DNA of 64,000 bases from Mariniphaga sp964559175 (GCA_964559175.1 CAZLGT010000008.1:1-64000); one strand, 5' to 3'; positions 16,821 to 26,234 are shown, numbered from the stretch's first letter. Notes: generated by a model not told the origin, from the letters alone. A program made the numbers and translations.

Positions 16821-17645
16821 TTAAAACGGAACTTCGTCGGGGTGAAATCCAATGCGCCCATTTTTATCCAGCCGGTCGATTTTGGCCATATCTTCGTCGG
16901 TGATCTCAAAATCGAAAATATCGGCATTGGCAACAATTCGTTCCGGTTTTACCGATTTTGGGATGGTGACCACACCCTTTTGAATGTCCCAGCGCAGTAC
17001 AATTTGCACGGGAGTTTTTTGGTATTTGGCTGCCAGTGCCTGAAGCACAGGAATATTCAGCACTTTTCCTTTCATGATCGGGCTCCAGGCTTCGGGCTGA
17101 ATGCCTTTTTCCTTGCAGTATTCCAGCAATTGGGGCTGAATAAGTTCCGGGTGAAATTCAATCTGGTTTACCGCCGGAACTACGTTACATCCGGCCAATA
17201 AATCTTTGAGGTGATGCTCCAGAAAATTACTGACACCAATGGCCCTGATTAATCCTTTTTCGTATAGCTCCTCCAGGGCTTTCCAGGTTTCCAGCGAAAG
17301 TTTTCCTTTGGGCCAGTGAATGAGGTACAAGTCGAGATAATCGGTTTGCAGCCGGTCGAGGCTTTCTTCAAACGCCTTCATGGTAGTTTTGTATCCCTGG
17401 TCGCTGTTCCACACTTTCGAGGTAAGAAAAACTTCCTCGCGCGGTACTCCGCTGTTTTTTATACCTGTACCCACGCCCTGTTCATTCTGGTAAACCGACG
17501 CGGTGTCGATACTGCGGTAACCATGTTTTAGTGCAGCAACAACCGCATTTTCAACTTCTTTTCCGTCTTCGGCTCTAAAAACCCCCAGGCCGAGCCAGGG
17601 CATTTCCACTCCGTTATTTAATCTTACTTTCGATGTAATATTCAT
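16821..17645 (-). CDS. Aldo/keto reductase
   Basis: This 274-residue NADPH-dependent oxidoreductase has the AKR TIM-barrel signatures. They are GVEMPWLGLG at the N-terminus, RSIDTASVYQNE with the catalytic Asp and Tyr near residues 47-52, TSKVW with the Lys near 77 and YLIHWP with the His near 110. The C-terminal IPKSVKPERI block binds the cofactor phosphate. It resembles the 2,5-diketo-gluconate reductase/prostaglandin-F-synthase-like group; the physiological substrate cannot be told. An alternative ATG two codons upstream at 17651 is possible. Confidence 0.92.
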   Translation of the reverse strand: MNITSKVRLNNGVEMPWLGLGVFRAEDGKEVENAVVAALKHGYRSIDTASVYQNEQGVGTGIKNSGVPREEVFLTSKVWNSDQGYKTTMKAFEESLDRLQTDYLDLYLIHWPKGKLSLETWKALEELYEKGLIRAIGVSNFLEHHLKDLLAGCNVVPAVNQIEFHPELIQPQLLEYCKEKGIQPEAWSPIMKGKVLNIPVLQALAAKYQKTPVQIVLRWDIQKGVVTIPKSVKPERIVANADIFDFEITDEDMAKIDRLDKNGRIGFHPDEVPF

Positions 17646-17772
17646 AATCATTTTGTTTCATTGAAGACCTCTAAATTACTAATTTTTGGCCTAACTGCCA
17701 GATTTTGCTTTTCTACCGGCAGCAGGTTTATTAAAATATCTTTATTTTGCCGTAATTTTTAGAAAAACAGAA

Positions 17773-19023
17773 ATGAAAGTATTCAAGTTTGGCGGTGCCT
17801 CCGTAAAAAATGCCGATGCAGTAAGAAACCTCGGAAAAATACTTAACGGTTACAACGAGCCCCTGGTGGTGGTAATTTCGGCCATGGGCAAAACTACCGA
17901 TTTACTGGAAACCCTGGTAAGGGCGTATTTTGACAAGAACGATAATAAACGGCAGATTTTTAGCGAGTTCAAAAAGTACCACACCGAAATTTGCAATCAG
18001 CTTTTTGACGAAAACAAAACACCCTCGATGGTAGTTGAGCAGTTTGACGAGTTGGAAGAAAAACTGGAAAAAGGACCTTCGCTCGACTATAACTTTGAAT
18101 ACGACCAGATTATTTGTTTTGGAGAACTGGTTTCTACCTGTATAGTCAGCGAGTTTTTAAATGCCGGCGGTAAGGCAAATCAGTGGGTAGATGCCCGAAC
18201 AGTCATCCGTACCGACGATTTATACCGCGATGCAAACATCGACTGGGAGCTCACCGAAGAATTCTGCAGGGAAACATTTACCTTTAACGGCAATAACCTG
18301 TATATCACTCAGGGATTTATCGGGTCAACTCCGGCAAACCTCACCACCACGCTGGGACGGGAAGGTTCTGACTTTACAGCCGCCATTATTGGCAATGTAC
18401 TTAATGCCGAAAATGTTTCCTTCTGGAAAGATGTTCCGGGAGTTTTGAGTGCCGACCCGAAAAAAATGGAAGGTACCATAAAAATCGATTCACTTTCGTA
18501 TCGTGAAGCTGTGGAAATGACTCATTCCGGAGCAAAAATCATTCACCCTAAAACCATGAAACCGCTTCACAACAAGGGCATTCCATTATATGTGAAATCT
18601 TTTCTGGCCCCGGATGACCCGGGAACGGTTATCCACGAAATCGACCACAAAATTCAACATCCACCTATTTTCATTCTGCGCGAAAACCAGGTGCTCATTA
18701 CCCTTTCACCCAAAGATTTTTCTTTTATTAATATTGAAGACATCGACCGGGTAGTTAACTTTCTGGTTGAAAACCGGGTGAAAGTAACCCTGATGCAGCA
18801 ATCGGCCATCGACCTCAACCTGGTGCTCGATGCTCAGGAAGCCGACTGGGACTGGCTGATGCAGGAACTGGAACCCTATTACACCATTCGTTACAACACC
18901 GGGCTTACGTTAATAACCATCAGGCACTATACCGAAGAGGTGCTCGACTGGATGGTGAAGGAAAAAGACATATACCTGGAGCAGCACAGCCGGCTTACGG
19001 CCAGAATGCTTGTGAAAGAATAA
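17773..19023 (+). CDS. lysC: Aspartate kinase, monofunctional
   Basis: This enzyme phosphorylates L-aspartate, the first step of the lysine, methionine and threonine pathways. The 416-residue product has the N-terminal KFGGASVKNADAVRNL block, VISAMGKTTDLL, GREGSDFTAA near residue 195 and the KDVPGVLSADP block. Two C-terminal ACT-like domains provide feedback control. It lacks the homoserine dehydrogenase half found in the bifunctional enzyme. Codon use and GC content match core neighbours. It may be followed by the adaptor gene 92 bp downstream, but a functional link is not apparent. Confidence 0.92.
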   Translation: MKVFKFGGASVKNADAVRNLGKILNGYNEPLVVVISAMGKTTDLLETLVRAYFDKNDNKRQIFSEFKKYHTEICNQLFDENKTPSMVVEQFDELEEKLEKGPSLDYNFEYDQIICFGELVSTCIVSEFLNAGGKANQWVDARTVIRTDDLYRDANIDWELTEEFCRETFTFNGNNLYITQGFIGSTPANLTTTLGREGSDFTAAIIGNVLNAENVSFWKDVPGVLSADPKKMEGTIKIDSLSYREAVEMTHSGAKIIHPKTMKPLHNKGIPLYVKSFLAPDDPGTVIHEIDHKIQHPPIFILRENQVLITLSPKDFSFINIEDIDRVVNFLVENRVKVTLMQQSAIDLNLVLDAQEADWDWLMQELEPYYTIRYNTGLTLITIRHYTEEVLDWMVKEKDIYLEQHSRLTARMLVKE

Positions 19024-19115
19024 CAGGTGCTTATTCGGAATTATTTGGGTGTATGTGTATATGGTAATGTAATTTTGGAATAACTTGCAGGACAAATGAA
19101 ACAAAATCTCATGCA

Positions 19116-20411
19116 ATGAAACAGAAAAAACTGCTGCCCTACGCCATTGGGTTACTGATATTGATTGTCGTTTTGCTGGTTGTTGGCAAAAAGGCCGGCT
19201 GGATAGGTCAGGAATATGTCGTTAGCGTAGTCACGGAAAAAGTAGAAAGCAAAACCATTACCGAGTTTATTACGGCCAACGGGAAAATTCAGCCCAAAAC
19301 CGAAGTGAAAATCAGCCCCGATGTTTCGGGCGAAATCATTGAGTTGTATGTTGTTGAGGGCGAACAAGTCAATTCTGGCGACCCGTTGTGCGTCATCAAG
19401 CCCGACATGTACATTTCGGCGCTGAACCGGGCCGAAGCTACACTGAACTCTTCCAAAGCCCGCCAGGCACAGGCCGAAGCTCAGCTCATTGAGCGGGAAC
19501 TGGCATTCAAACGGGCAAAGCAGCTGTTTGATACCAACACCATACCGGTTTCGGAATTTGAAGCTGCCGAAGCTAACTTTAAAGTGGCTCAGGCAGAAGT
19601 GCGGGCTGCCGAATTTTCGGTTAAAAGTGCCGAGGCATCGGTGGAAGAAGCCCGTGAACAACTTACAAAAACCCGGATTTTTGCGCCCATCGACGGAACT
19701 ATTTCTGCCTTAAACGTGGAAAAAGGCGAACGCGTGGTGGGAACCAGTATGATGACCGGTACCGAAATGATGGTGGTAGCCGACCTCGATAAAATGGAAG
19801 TGCTGACCGAAGTGAACGAGAACGACATTGTAAAAGTTTCGCTGAACGATACGGCACTCATTGAAGTGGACGCCTACCTAAACCGGAAATTTAAAGGCAC
19901 AGTAACCGAAATTGCCAATTCGGCCAAAGTTTCGGGTACTGCCACCGACCAGGTTACAAACTTTGAAGTGAAAGTGCTGATTCTGCAAGAGTCGTATGTC
20001 GACCTGGTTGATTCCATCGCGCGGAAGTTCTATCCGTTTCGGCCAGGGATGTCGGCCACGGTAGATATCCTTACCAACACCCGCGAAAATGTGATTTCTG
20101 TTCCCATTGCAGCCGTTACCACACGTGTACTGGATGAAAAGAAACAAGAAAAACAGACTTCCGGAATCCAGTCGGGACTACCGAAAACCGATGAGCGGAC
20201 CGAAGTGGTTTTTCTGCACAAAGATGGTCGCGCCTGGAAAACCCCGGTTAAAACCGGCATTCAGGATAACGTGAGTATTGAAATAGCCGAAGGTCTCACC
20301 GAGGGCGACGAGGTAATTACTGCTCCGTACAATGCTGTTAGCAAAACACTCACCGACAGTATGACTGTGAAAGTGGTTACCGAAGAAGAATTATTTCGGG
20401 GGGCTAAATAG
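19116..20411 (+). CDS. HlyD/MacA-type efflux periplasmic adaptor
   Basis: The 431-residue membrane-fusion protein has one N-terminal TM helix (residues 8-24), a lipoyl/barrel-sandwich domain with KISPDVSGEIIELYV and VEGEQVNSGD, and a long alpha-hairpin of about residues 95-180 rich in Ala/Glu. The second lipoyl half has FAPIDGTISALNVEKGERVVG, and a beta-barrel domain follows. Such adaptors bridge an inner-membrane MacB-type or RND pump to a TolC-like channel. Its partner genes would be expected downstream, but the next gene is convergent and starts at the very next base. The partner must therefore be encoded elsewhere. Confidence 0.88.
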   Translation: MKQKKLLPYAIGLLILIVVLLVVGKKAGWIGQEYVVSVVTEKVESKTITEFITANGKIQPKTEVKISPDVSGEIIELYVVEGEQVNSGDPLCVIKPDMYISALNRAEATLNSSKARQAQAEAQLIERELAFKRAKQLFDTNTIPVSEFEAAEANFKVAQAEVRAAEFSVKSAEASVEEAREQLTKTRIFAPIDGTISALNVEKGERVVGTSMMTGTEMMVVADLDKMEVLTEVNENDIVKVSLNDTALIEVDAYLNRKFKGTVTEIANSAKVSGTATDQVTNFEVKVLILQESYVDLVDSIARKFYPFRPGMSATVDILTNTRENVISVPIAAVTTRVLDEKKQEKQTSGIQSGLPKTDERTEVVFLHKDGRAWKTPVKTGIQDNVSIEIAEGLTEGDEVITAPYNAVSKTLTDSMTVKVVTEEELFRGAK

Positions 20412-21524
20412 TTATTTTGCAAAATAATTGCGGGTGGTAATCTCTTTTACATCTGCCATTTGCACCTGATTTACCAATAGCCGCGATTTTTCCTCCACGA
20501 TTTTTCCATTGAATCTGTACCTTTTGTTCAGGCTGAAGATGTCGGGTTTCAGCCTGGAATAGCTAATTGAAAAATCGTAAGTCACGTCTTCAAAATAATT
20601 GCTGTTCGAATTACCCACAGCCAGATTTTTGCCCTGGCGATGGTGCCTGGCCGATTCGCCTTTCCCCTCAATTTTTATTACAGAATAATCTTCTTTGGCA
20701 ATGGTGATTCTTCCACTGAATTGGGTTGCATGAAAATCCTGTGAACCTGCCAGAGTAGGAACGTCCTGCGAAAAGGAGATAACCCAAACCAGTTTACCAT
20801 CCACTACCGTTTCATCTTCAAGGCTAAGGTTGAAAGTGCTCAGTAACGCCGGATTCAAAACCGAAGTGGCCGAACGAACCCAGTCCAGACCCAGCAATTC
20901 GTCGAAATTGGTAATTCCCGTTGCAAAACTGTAGTCGGGTGTTTCTTTTCTCAGTTCATAATTGCGCATTTTAAATGCTTCCGTTTTCGAGGGATTCCGG
21001 TAGCCGGTACGGTCATAAATCAGTACTTCGGCCCTGTCCGTTACTTTCAACGTATCGTCAATAATTTTTTCATTATCGAAAGTACAAACTAAATTAAATG
21101 GCCCGCCCAAAAAATTGTAGGGCGTGTTTTCCGAGGCCATTCGCAAAATGCGAATCAGCACCCTCGACAGTGCCGCCACATCCACATCTTCAATATCGTA
21201 TGTCAATGGTTCCAGCTTGATAATGCTGAATTCCCTGTCGAACAAATCACTTACCGGAAAAGTATCGTTTTTATAGCTCAGGGCCGAGAAAAAGATTTGC
21301 CTGGAAACCATTTCTTCCGGAATTTTCAACTCGAAATTTCCGTCGGCATCGCTTGCGGTACCGTAAAAAGTACCTTCAATACCAATGTTGGTATAGGCAA
21401 CGGCTTCGTTGGTAATTTCGTCAATCACCTTTCCCTTAATGCTTTGCACCACCCTCGATCCGGTTTGGGCAAAAGAAGGATATCCGAAAATTAAAACCGC
21501 CAGAATTATCAGGTATTTGTTCAT
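20412..21524 (-). CDS. Secreted carboxypeptidase-regulatory-like domain protein
   Basis: The 370-residue protein has a signal peptide (MNKYLIILAVLIFGYPSFAQ). A CarboxypepD_reg-like beta-sandwich domain follows at about residues 28-110 (IKGKVIDEITNEAVAYTNIG, YGTASDADGNFELKIP). The rest is a beta-rich region with FSGRITIAKEDYSVIKIEGKG and YRFNGKIVEEKSRL. This layout occurs in many Bacteroidota periplasmic or outer-membrane-associated proteins without known function. Its stop codon directly abuts the stop of the adaptor gene, with no intergenic base. A divergent lipoprotein gene lies about 110 bp upstream. Confidence 0.8.
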   Translation of the reverse strand: MNKYLIILAVLIFGYPSFAQTGSRVVQSIKGKVIDEITNEAVAYTNIGIEGTFYGTASDADGNFELKIPEEMVSRQIFFSALSYKNDTFPVSDLFDREFSIIKLEPLTYDIEDVDVAALSRVLIRILRMASENTPYNFLGGPFNLVCTFDNEKIIDDTLKVTDRAEVLIYDRTGYRNPSKTEAFKMRNYELRKETPDYSFATGITNFDELLGLDWVRSATSVLNPALLSTFNLSLEDETVVDGKLVWVISFSQDVPTLAGSQDFHATQFSGRITIAKEDYSVIKIEGKGESARHHRQGKNLAVGNSNSNYFEDVTYDFSISYSRLKPDIFSLNKRYRFNGKIVEEKSRLLVNQVQMADVKEITTRNYFAK

Positions 21525-21605
21525 TGTTTCAAAATTTGCAATAAAAGTAATAAAATCGTATCATTCACTTCAATATAAACGTTACAATAGCGTTTTATTA
21601 TTTGT

Positions 21606-21613
21606 TATATTTG
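21606..21613 (+). promoter_or_regulatory. Candidate -7 box of a Bacteroidota promoter
   Basis: TATATTTG matches the Bacteroidota primary sigma factor -7 consensus TAnnTTTG exactly. It lies 21 bp before the ATG of the coiled-coil lipoprotein, giving a short leader. A clear TTTG -33 box at the right distance was not seen, so support is partial. Confidence 0.45.
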
Positions 21614-21634
21614 CTCAAAATCAAAAAAATAAAG

Positions 21635-22300
21635 ATGATTGCAAGATATTCCATATTGGTGTTTACCGGATTAGCCCTGGTTTTTACTTCCTGTGTTTCA
21701 AAAAAGAAATTTACTGAAATGCAGGACGGACGTTTGCGCGCCGAAGAGCAGGTAAGGCAGCTTACCGCCGAAAACAATGCCCGCGCAGCCCGCATCGAGG
21801 CGATGATTGCCGATTTTGAAAGTATGAAAAACGAACTGATGGAAAGCAATGCAGAAAAGGACCAGTACATCGACAACCTCAACAAAGAGATGGCCGGTTT
21901 GAATGAACAGCTCAACGAACAAAGACAATCGTTACAGGAACGGAATTTTACGTTCGGCTTTGAGCGGGAACGGCTTTCTGAAACGCTTGCAGAACGTGAA
22001 AAAAACATTCGGGCGCTGGAAAGGCGTATTGCTGAAATGGAAAGAGAGAACGAACGGCAATCATCGACCCTCAGCGATCGCAATGTGCGCATCAGTGCAT
22101 TAAACGACCAGATTTCGATGCTCGAAGCAGAAAAGGAACGGGGCGAAAGGCAACGGTCAGAGCTGGAACAGCAAATGGCAAAAATGAGAGAAGAAGCAAA
22201 TGCGCTGAAGGCACAAATGGAAGAGAAAGACCAAACCATTACCCGCCTGCAGAACAATGTGAACCTGTTGAAAAGAGAGCTGGGTGGCGGAGAAAACTAA
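21635..22300 (+). CDS. Coiled-coil lipoprotein
   Basis: The 221-residue product has a lipoprotein signal with lipobox VFTSC near residue 19. From about residue 30 to the C-terminus it is an almost uninterrupted charged coiled coil, rich in Glu, Arg, Gln and Leu heptads such as EQVRQLTAENNARAARIE. This resembles the periplasmic coiled-coil linker of OmpA-type or SlyB-like envelope proteins, but no OmpA domain follows. The ATG at 21635 was chosen over an upstream TTG because it starts the signal peptide. It is likely cotranscribed with the DUF1080 gene 23 bp downstream. Function is unknown. Confidence 0.8.
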   Translation: MIARYSILVFTGLALVFTSCVSKKKFTEMQDGRLRAEEQVRQLTAENNARAARIEAMIADFESMKNELMESNAEKDQYIDNLNKEMAGLNEQLNEQRQSLQERNFTFGFERERLSETLAEREKNIRALERRIAEMERENERQSSTLSDRNVRISALNDQISMLEAEKERGERQRSELEQQMAKMREEANALKAQMEEKDQTITRLQNNVNLLKRELGGGEN

Positions 22301-22323
22301 ATTTTAATGCAAAATAAAAGGAT

Positions 22324-22926
22324 ATGAAGAAGTATTTATTTTTAGTGCTGACTGTTTTTTTGAGTGTCGCAGTTTTCGGCGGTGCCGGCGACTGGAAACC
22401 CCTGTTTAACGGGAAAAACCTGGATGGCTGGAAAATTCACGGCACCGAAAAATGGTTTGTGGAAGATGGCCTCCTGGTATGCGAAAGTGGCCCGGATGAA
22501 GAATACGGCTACCTTTCTACCGAAAAAAATTACGACGATTTTGAACTGGAACTGGAGTTTTTGCAGGAAGCCGACGGAAACAGCGGCGTATTTTTCCGTT
22601 CTACTTTTGAGGGAACACGTGTAAATGGCTGGCAGGTGGAAGTTGCCCCGCCAAACCACGATACCGGCGGTATTTACGAATCATATGGACGGGGCTGGCT
22701 GGCCCGCATCCCCGACGAAAAAGAGCATATCCTGCAGATGGGCCAGTGGAATACCATGAAAATCAGAGTGGTAGGCGGCCGCGTTACCACCTGGCTCAAC
22801 GGGCAGCAAATGGTTGACCTTGAAGATGAAAAAATTGCCGAAGGAAAAGGCGCCATTGCCCTGCAAATTCACGATGGGGGCGGCATTAGAGTGAAATGGC
22901 GGAATATGAGGGTGAGGGAACTGTAA
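22324..22926 (+). CDS. DUF1080 (3-keto-disaccharide hydrolase-like) secreted protein
   Basis: The 200-residue protein has a signal peptide (residues 1-20) and one DUF1080 jelly-roll domain. The family blocks are WKPLFNGKNLDGWKIHG, DDFELELEFLQEADGNSGVFFR, EVAPPNHDTGGIYE and the C-terminal GAIALQIHDGGGIRVKWRNMRV. Members of this family hydrolyse 3-keto-glycosides or bind carbohydrate. The single-domain form suggests a small periplasmic enzyme. It lies just after the coiled-coil lipoprotein, probably in one transcript. The substrate cannot be read from the sequence. Confidence 0.9.
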   Translation: MKKYLFLVLTVFLSVAVFGGAGDWKPLFNGKNLDGWKIHGTEKWFVEDGLLVCESGPDEEYGYLSTEKNYDDFELELEFLQEADGNSGVFFRSTFEGTRVNGWQVEVAPPNHDTGGIYESYGRGWLARIPDEKEHILQMGQWNTMKIRVVGGRVTTWLNGQQMVDLEDEKIAEGKGAIALQIHDGGGIRVKWRNMRVREL

Positions 22927-23027
22927 AGGAAGTTCCAAAACACAAAAACCAAATTTCAAATAAAATTCAACACTCAAATTAACAAAATTCAAACGTTGGT
23001 TTCAACGTGAAATTTGGCCTTTAAATG

Positions 23028-23780
23028 CTAATTCCTCTTCTGTTTATACATTTCGTAGTAAAAAATAATCGAAGCCCGTACTTCATATTCGGTTGAGGTA
23101 TAGGGCAACACGTTTTGTGCATTGAACCACACCATAAACGAATCGGCTTCTGCTTCGTCGATACCGGTAAGCATCATCACCATTTCCTTGTTGTAATTTT
23201 CAGAGTGCATTTCCCAGTTCCGTTGCAGGGCCAATGCCTCGCGCACATCGCGTTTGCGGCGTTCCTTGTCGCTCAGGTAGTACTGCAGAAAAGAGACCGG
23301 GTTGAAAAGCGCTGCCAAAACAGGGGGCTTTTCGTTAAATGCATCGCCGCGCAGCTCAGGTGGAATATCCACCGGCTTGCCAGTGCCCAGGCCTAAATCC
23401 AGGCTGGGGCGTTCTCCTTTCACCTCCACCTCGCCAACGGCATAACTTACCGGGTTCATGGTAAACGTAAGGGTTTCCTGGCCTGTGTAGTTGTGCGGAA
23501 TGTAAATCACCTTTTTTTCGTAACCCACAGAGGTAACCAGCAGGCTGTCGATGTTCAGCACCTCCAGTGAAAAATACCCGTCGGCATTGGTGATGGTACC
23601 TCCGCGGTAACGGGGATTTACAATATTGGCATACGGAATGCCGGAGCTGTCGGCAGCGCTAACCAGCCTCGCCTTCAGCCGCACAAGGATGGGATCGACC
23701 AGCAAAGGGTCGGTTTGTGCCAGGCTGTGTAACCCGGCAAACATCCATAAAATCAATCCTGTGAAATGTATAATCCTCAT
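23028..23780 (-). CDS. Secreted carboxypeptidase-regulatory-like protein
   Basis: The 250-residue product has a signal peptide (MRIIHFTGLILWMFAGLHSLAQ). A CarboxypepD_reg-like domain follows at about residues 40-120: RLVSAADSSGIPYANIVNP, RGGTITNADGYFSLEVLNID and VTSVGYEKKVIYIP. A helical C-terminal half has YLSDKERRKRDVREALA. The regulatory-like domain is followed by no TonB receptor, so it is a stand-alone surface or periplasmic protein of unknown function. The ATG at 23780 gives a proper signal peptide; an upstream TTG would add seven residues. Confidence 0.8.
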   Translation of the reverse strand: MRIIHFTGLILWMFAGLHSLAQTDPLLVDPILVRLKARLVSAADSSGIPYANIVNPRYRGGTITNADGYFSLEVLNIDSLLVTSVGYEKKVIYIPHNYTGQETLTFTMNPVSYAVGEVEVKGERPSLDLGLGTGKPVDIPPELRGDAFNEKPPVLAALFNPVSFLQYYLSDKERRKRDVREALALQRNWEMHSENYNKEMVMMLTGIDEAEADSFMVWFNAQNVLPYTSTEYEVRASIIFYYEMYKQKRN

Positions 23781-23981
23781 CCTTTTTATTGTAACCCTCA
23801 AAAATATGGAAAAGATTTTTTACATGTGAAGCATAACAATTTTTAACGGAGAATTTTAACAAGTTTTAAGCTGAACATTCCATTCATCGCATAACTTGTT
23901 GTTCACCTCCTGAACACCCCTGTTAAATCTAAAACTGAAAACATTTCCGTACTTTTACACGCAATATTGAAGCAAAAAAAA

Positions 23982-24698
23982 ATGGCGACTATTTTAAATA
24001 TTGAAACTGCAACGGAAGTGTGTTCAGTTAATCTTGCCAGCAATGGTGAAGTTTTGTTTGGGAAAGAAAGCCCCGAAGGGCTGAACCACTCTCAAATGTT
24101 AACGGTTTTTATTAAGGAAATTTTTGAGGAAAACCATTTCGACTTTACCCGGCTCGATGCGGTTGCTGTGAGCAAGGGGCCGGGTTCATATACCGGTTTG
24201 CGCATCGGCGTTTCGGTAGCCAAAGGTATTTGCTATTCACTCGGCATTCCGTTAATTGCCGTTGGAACCCTGGATTTGCTTGGAAAATATACCGCAAGGA
24301 ACAGCGAAGAATTCGTTCCCGCTTCCGTAAATCCAGACAATGCCCTTTTTTGCCCAATGATTGATGCCCGCCGGATGGAAGTTTACACGGCACTATACAA
24401 TGCAAAAGGAGATAAGATACAACCGGTTTCTGCCAAAATTATCGATGAATATTCGTTTTCCGAATATTTAAACCAACACCCGGTATTGTTTTTCGGAAAT
24501 GGCGCCCAAAAATGCAAAGAGGCTTTAACCCATCCCAATGCCTTGTTTTCAGGGCCGTTGAAAGCTTCGGCACGGTTTATGATAAAACTAACGGAAGAAA
24601 AATACAACAAGAACGACTTTGAGGACGTTGCTTATTTTGAACCGTTTTATTTGAAAAACTTCATAGCAACGGTCCCGAAAAATAAAATTATTCAATGA
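23982..24698 (+). CDS. tsaB: tRNA N6-threonylcarbamoyladenosine biosynthesis protein TsaB
   Basis: TsaB is the non-catalytic partner of TsaD in making t6A37 in tRNAs that read ANN codons. The 238-residue product starts MATILNIETATEVCSVNL, typical of the ASKHA fold. It carries the block AVSKGPGSYTGLRIGVSVAKGI (split here: AVSKGPGSYTGLRIG, then VSVAKGI) near residues 66-90 and DARRMEVYTALY near 134. The ATG at 23982 is favoured over a TTG 15 bp upstream. Its stop overlaps the next gene by 4 bp, so tsaB and the DUF3108 gene are coupled. Confidence 0.93.
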   Translation: MATILNIETATEVCSVNLASNGEVLFGKESPEGLNHSQMLTVFIKEIFEENHFDFTRLDAVAVSKGPGSYTGLRIGVSVAKGICYSLGIPLIAVGTLDLLGKYTARNSEEFVPASVNPDNALFCPMIDARRMEVYTALYNAKGDKIQPVSAKIIDEYSFSEYLNQHPVLFFGNGAQKCKEALTHPNALFSGPLKASARFMIKLTEEKYNKNDFEDVAYFEPFYLKNFIATVPKNKIIQ

Positions 24699-25429
24699 AG
24701 AAAATTGGAATCATATCAATACTGCTTTTTATCGTTGCCTTTTCGGCAGAGGCCAGAAAGGAAAGGATAAAATTTAATCTGAAGTTTGGATTTATAAAAG
24801 GGGGCGAAGCGGAACTGATCATTTCCGATACCCTTTTTAACAACCAACGGGCTGTGCATTATTACCTGGCAGGAAGAACCACCGGGCTTTCCGACAGGTT
24901 GTTCGGGGTAAACGACATTTACGAAACCACAGTTGATGCCGAAACCCGTCTGCCCCTGAAATCCATTAGAAATATAAAAGAAGGAAAATACATGTGGTAT
25001 AACGAAACCCTCTATTTTCATGATTCTGACTCCATTTTCAGTCAAAAATCAGGCGGAAGAAAGGTACCCCACAATCTGGTTGACATTGTTTCGGTATTTT
25101 TCTACTTCATCCATCACCATTTAGTTGACGATATGAACCCGGGATCGAGCGTTATTATGCCTACTTTTCATGCCGATAAAATTTCGGATATAACCGTAAG
25201 GTACCTGGGCGATGAAAAAATAGATACCGACCTTGGAAAAATTGACTGTTATGTGCTGGTTCCCACGGTGGATAAAGGTAAGGTTTTGAAGCGGTCGGAT
25301 GGACTTAAGTTTTTCATTTCCAAAGAAACCAAACTGCCCGTAATGCTCGAGTTCGATATGCGGGTGGGAGCCCTCAGGGCCGAGTTGGTGAGCTACACCA
25401 TCGACGGCAAACAGCAGGCCGCCCGGTAA
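24695..25429 (+). CDS. DUF3108 domain periplasmic protein
   Basis: The 244-residue protein has a signal peptide (residues 1-20) and the DUF3108 pattern. It includes IKFNLKFGFIKGGEAELII, GLSDRLFGVNDIYETTVD, LPLKSIRNIKEGKYMWYNET and FFISKETKLPVMLEFDMRVG. The family is periplasmic, beta-rich and of unknown function. It often sits near lipid or cell-wall genes. It starts inside the tsaB stop (ATGA overlap), so the pair is one operon; efp follows 108 bp later with its own candidate promoter. Confidence 0.85.
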   Translation: MKKIGIISILLFIVAFSAEARKERIKFNLKFGFIKGGEAELIISDTLFNNQRAVHYYLAGRTTGLSDRLFGVNDIYETTVDAETRLPLKSIRNIKEGKYMWYNETLYFHDSDSIFSQKSGGRKVPHNLVDIVSVFFYFIHHHLVDDMNPGSSVIMPTFHADKISDITVRYLGDEKIDTDLGKIDCYVLVPTVDKGKVLKRSDGLKFFISKETKLPVMLEFDMRVGALRAELVSYTIDGKQQAAR

Positions 25430-25487
25430 AATTTCATTTTTTTGGTTCAAAAAATTCCCGAATGTGTTCATTTTTAACCGATTTGTT

Positions 25488-25495
25488 TATTTTTG
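25488..25495 (+). promoter_or_regulatory. Candidate -7 box upstream of efp
   Basis: TATTTTTG fits TAnnTTTG and lies 42 bp before the efp start codon in an AT-rich gap. A convincing -33 box was not found. The efp gene is 108 bp from the preceding stop, so a separate promoter is expected. Confidence 0.35.
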
Positions 25496-25537
25496 CAGCG
25501 GTTAAAAAATGTATAGCAAATAATATAAAAATAATCA

Positions 25538-26104
25538 ATGGCAACAACATCAGATTTTAGAAATGGCATGTGCCTCATGTTTAAGGACGATATTTACACC
25601 ATCGTTCACTTTTTGCACGTAAAACCGGGCAAAGGACCAGCTTTTGTGCGCACAAAACTGAAAAACGTAAAAACCGGCAGGGTGATTGAAAACACCTTCA
25701 ACTCGGGAGTAAAAGTGGACGAAGTAAGGGTTGAAAGACGCCAGTACCAGTATTTGTACAAGGACGATATGGGATTCAATTTTATGAATACGGAAACGTT
25801 TGAACAGATATCGCTTCCGGAAACCATGATTGAAAACAACGACCTGATGAAAGAAGGGCAGCTGGTAGAAATTCAGTTTCATGCCGAAACCGAAACGCCT
25901 TTAACGGCAGAAATGCCCTCGTTTGTCGAGCTTCAGATTACTTCTACCATCGAAGGTGAAAAAGGTAACACCGCCAGTTCCACCGCTTTAAAACCGGCCA
26001 CGCTCGAAACCGGCGCCGAAATTATGGTACCCATGTTTATTAACGAAGGCGAATTAATTAAAGTAGATACCCGCGACCGTTCCTACAGCGAACGGGTGAA
26101 ATAA
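25538..26104 (+). CDS. efp: Elongation factor P
   Basis: EF-P binds stalled ribosomes and speeds peptide-bond formation at polyproline stretches. The 188-residue protein has the three beta-barrel domain layout. The tip loop HVKPGKGPAFVRTKLKN is seen near residues 27-43, with Lys32 at the position normally modified. The signature KNVKTGRVIENTFNSG follows, and the C-terminal PMFINEGELIKVDTRD block is present. No epmA/epmB-type modification gene is near. A strong hairpin terminator follows 24 bp after the stop. Confidence 0.96.
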   Translation: MATTSDFRNGMCLMFKDDIYTIVHFLHVKPGKGPAFVRTKLKNVKTGRVIENTFNSGVKVDEVRVERRQYQYLYKDDMGFNFMNTETFEQISLPETMIENNDLMKEGQLVEIQFHAETETPLTAEMPSFVELQITSTIEGEKGNTASSTALKPATLETGAEIMVPMFINEGELIKVDTRDRSYSERVK

Positions 26105-26127
26105 GATTACCGCAAAAAATACAGGAG

Positions 26128-26160
26128 AATCCGGTTTGAATGTTCAGACCGGATTTTTTT
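26128..26160 (+). terminator. Rho-independent terminator of efp
   Basis: An AATCCGGT stem pairs with ACCGGATT across a 12-nt loop and is followed directly by a run of seven T bases. It lies 24 bp after the efp stop codon. Confidence 0.85.
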
Positions 26161-26234
26161 GTGCCTGCCCGGAAACCTTTTCCAAAGTTTGGAACTTTGG
26201 AGAAGTAAACTCGCCGGTGAGAAAGTAATGAGAC

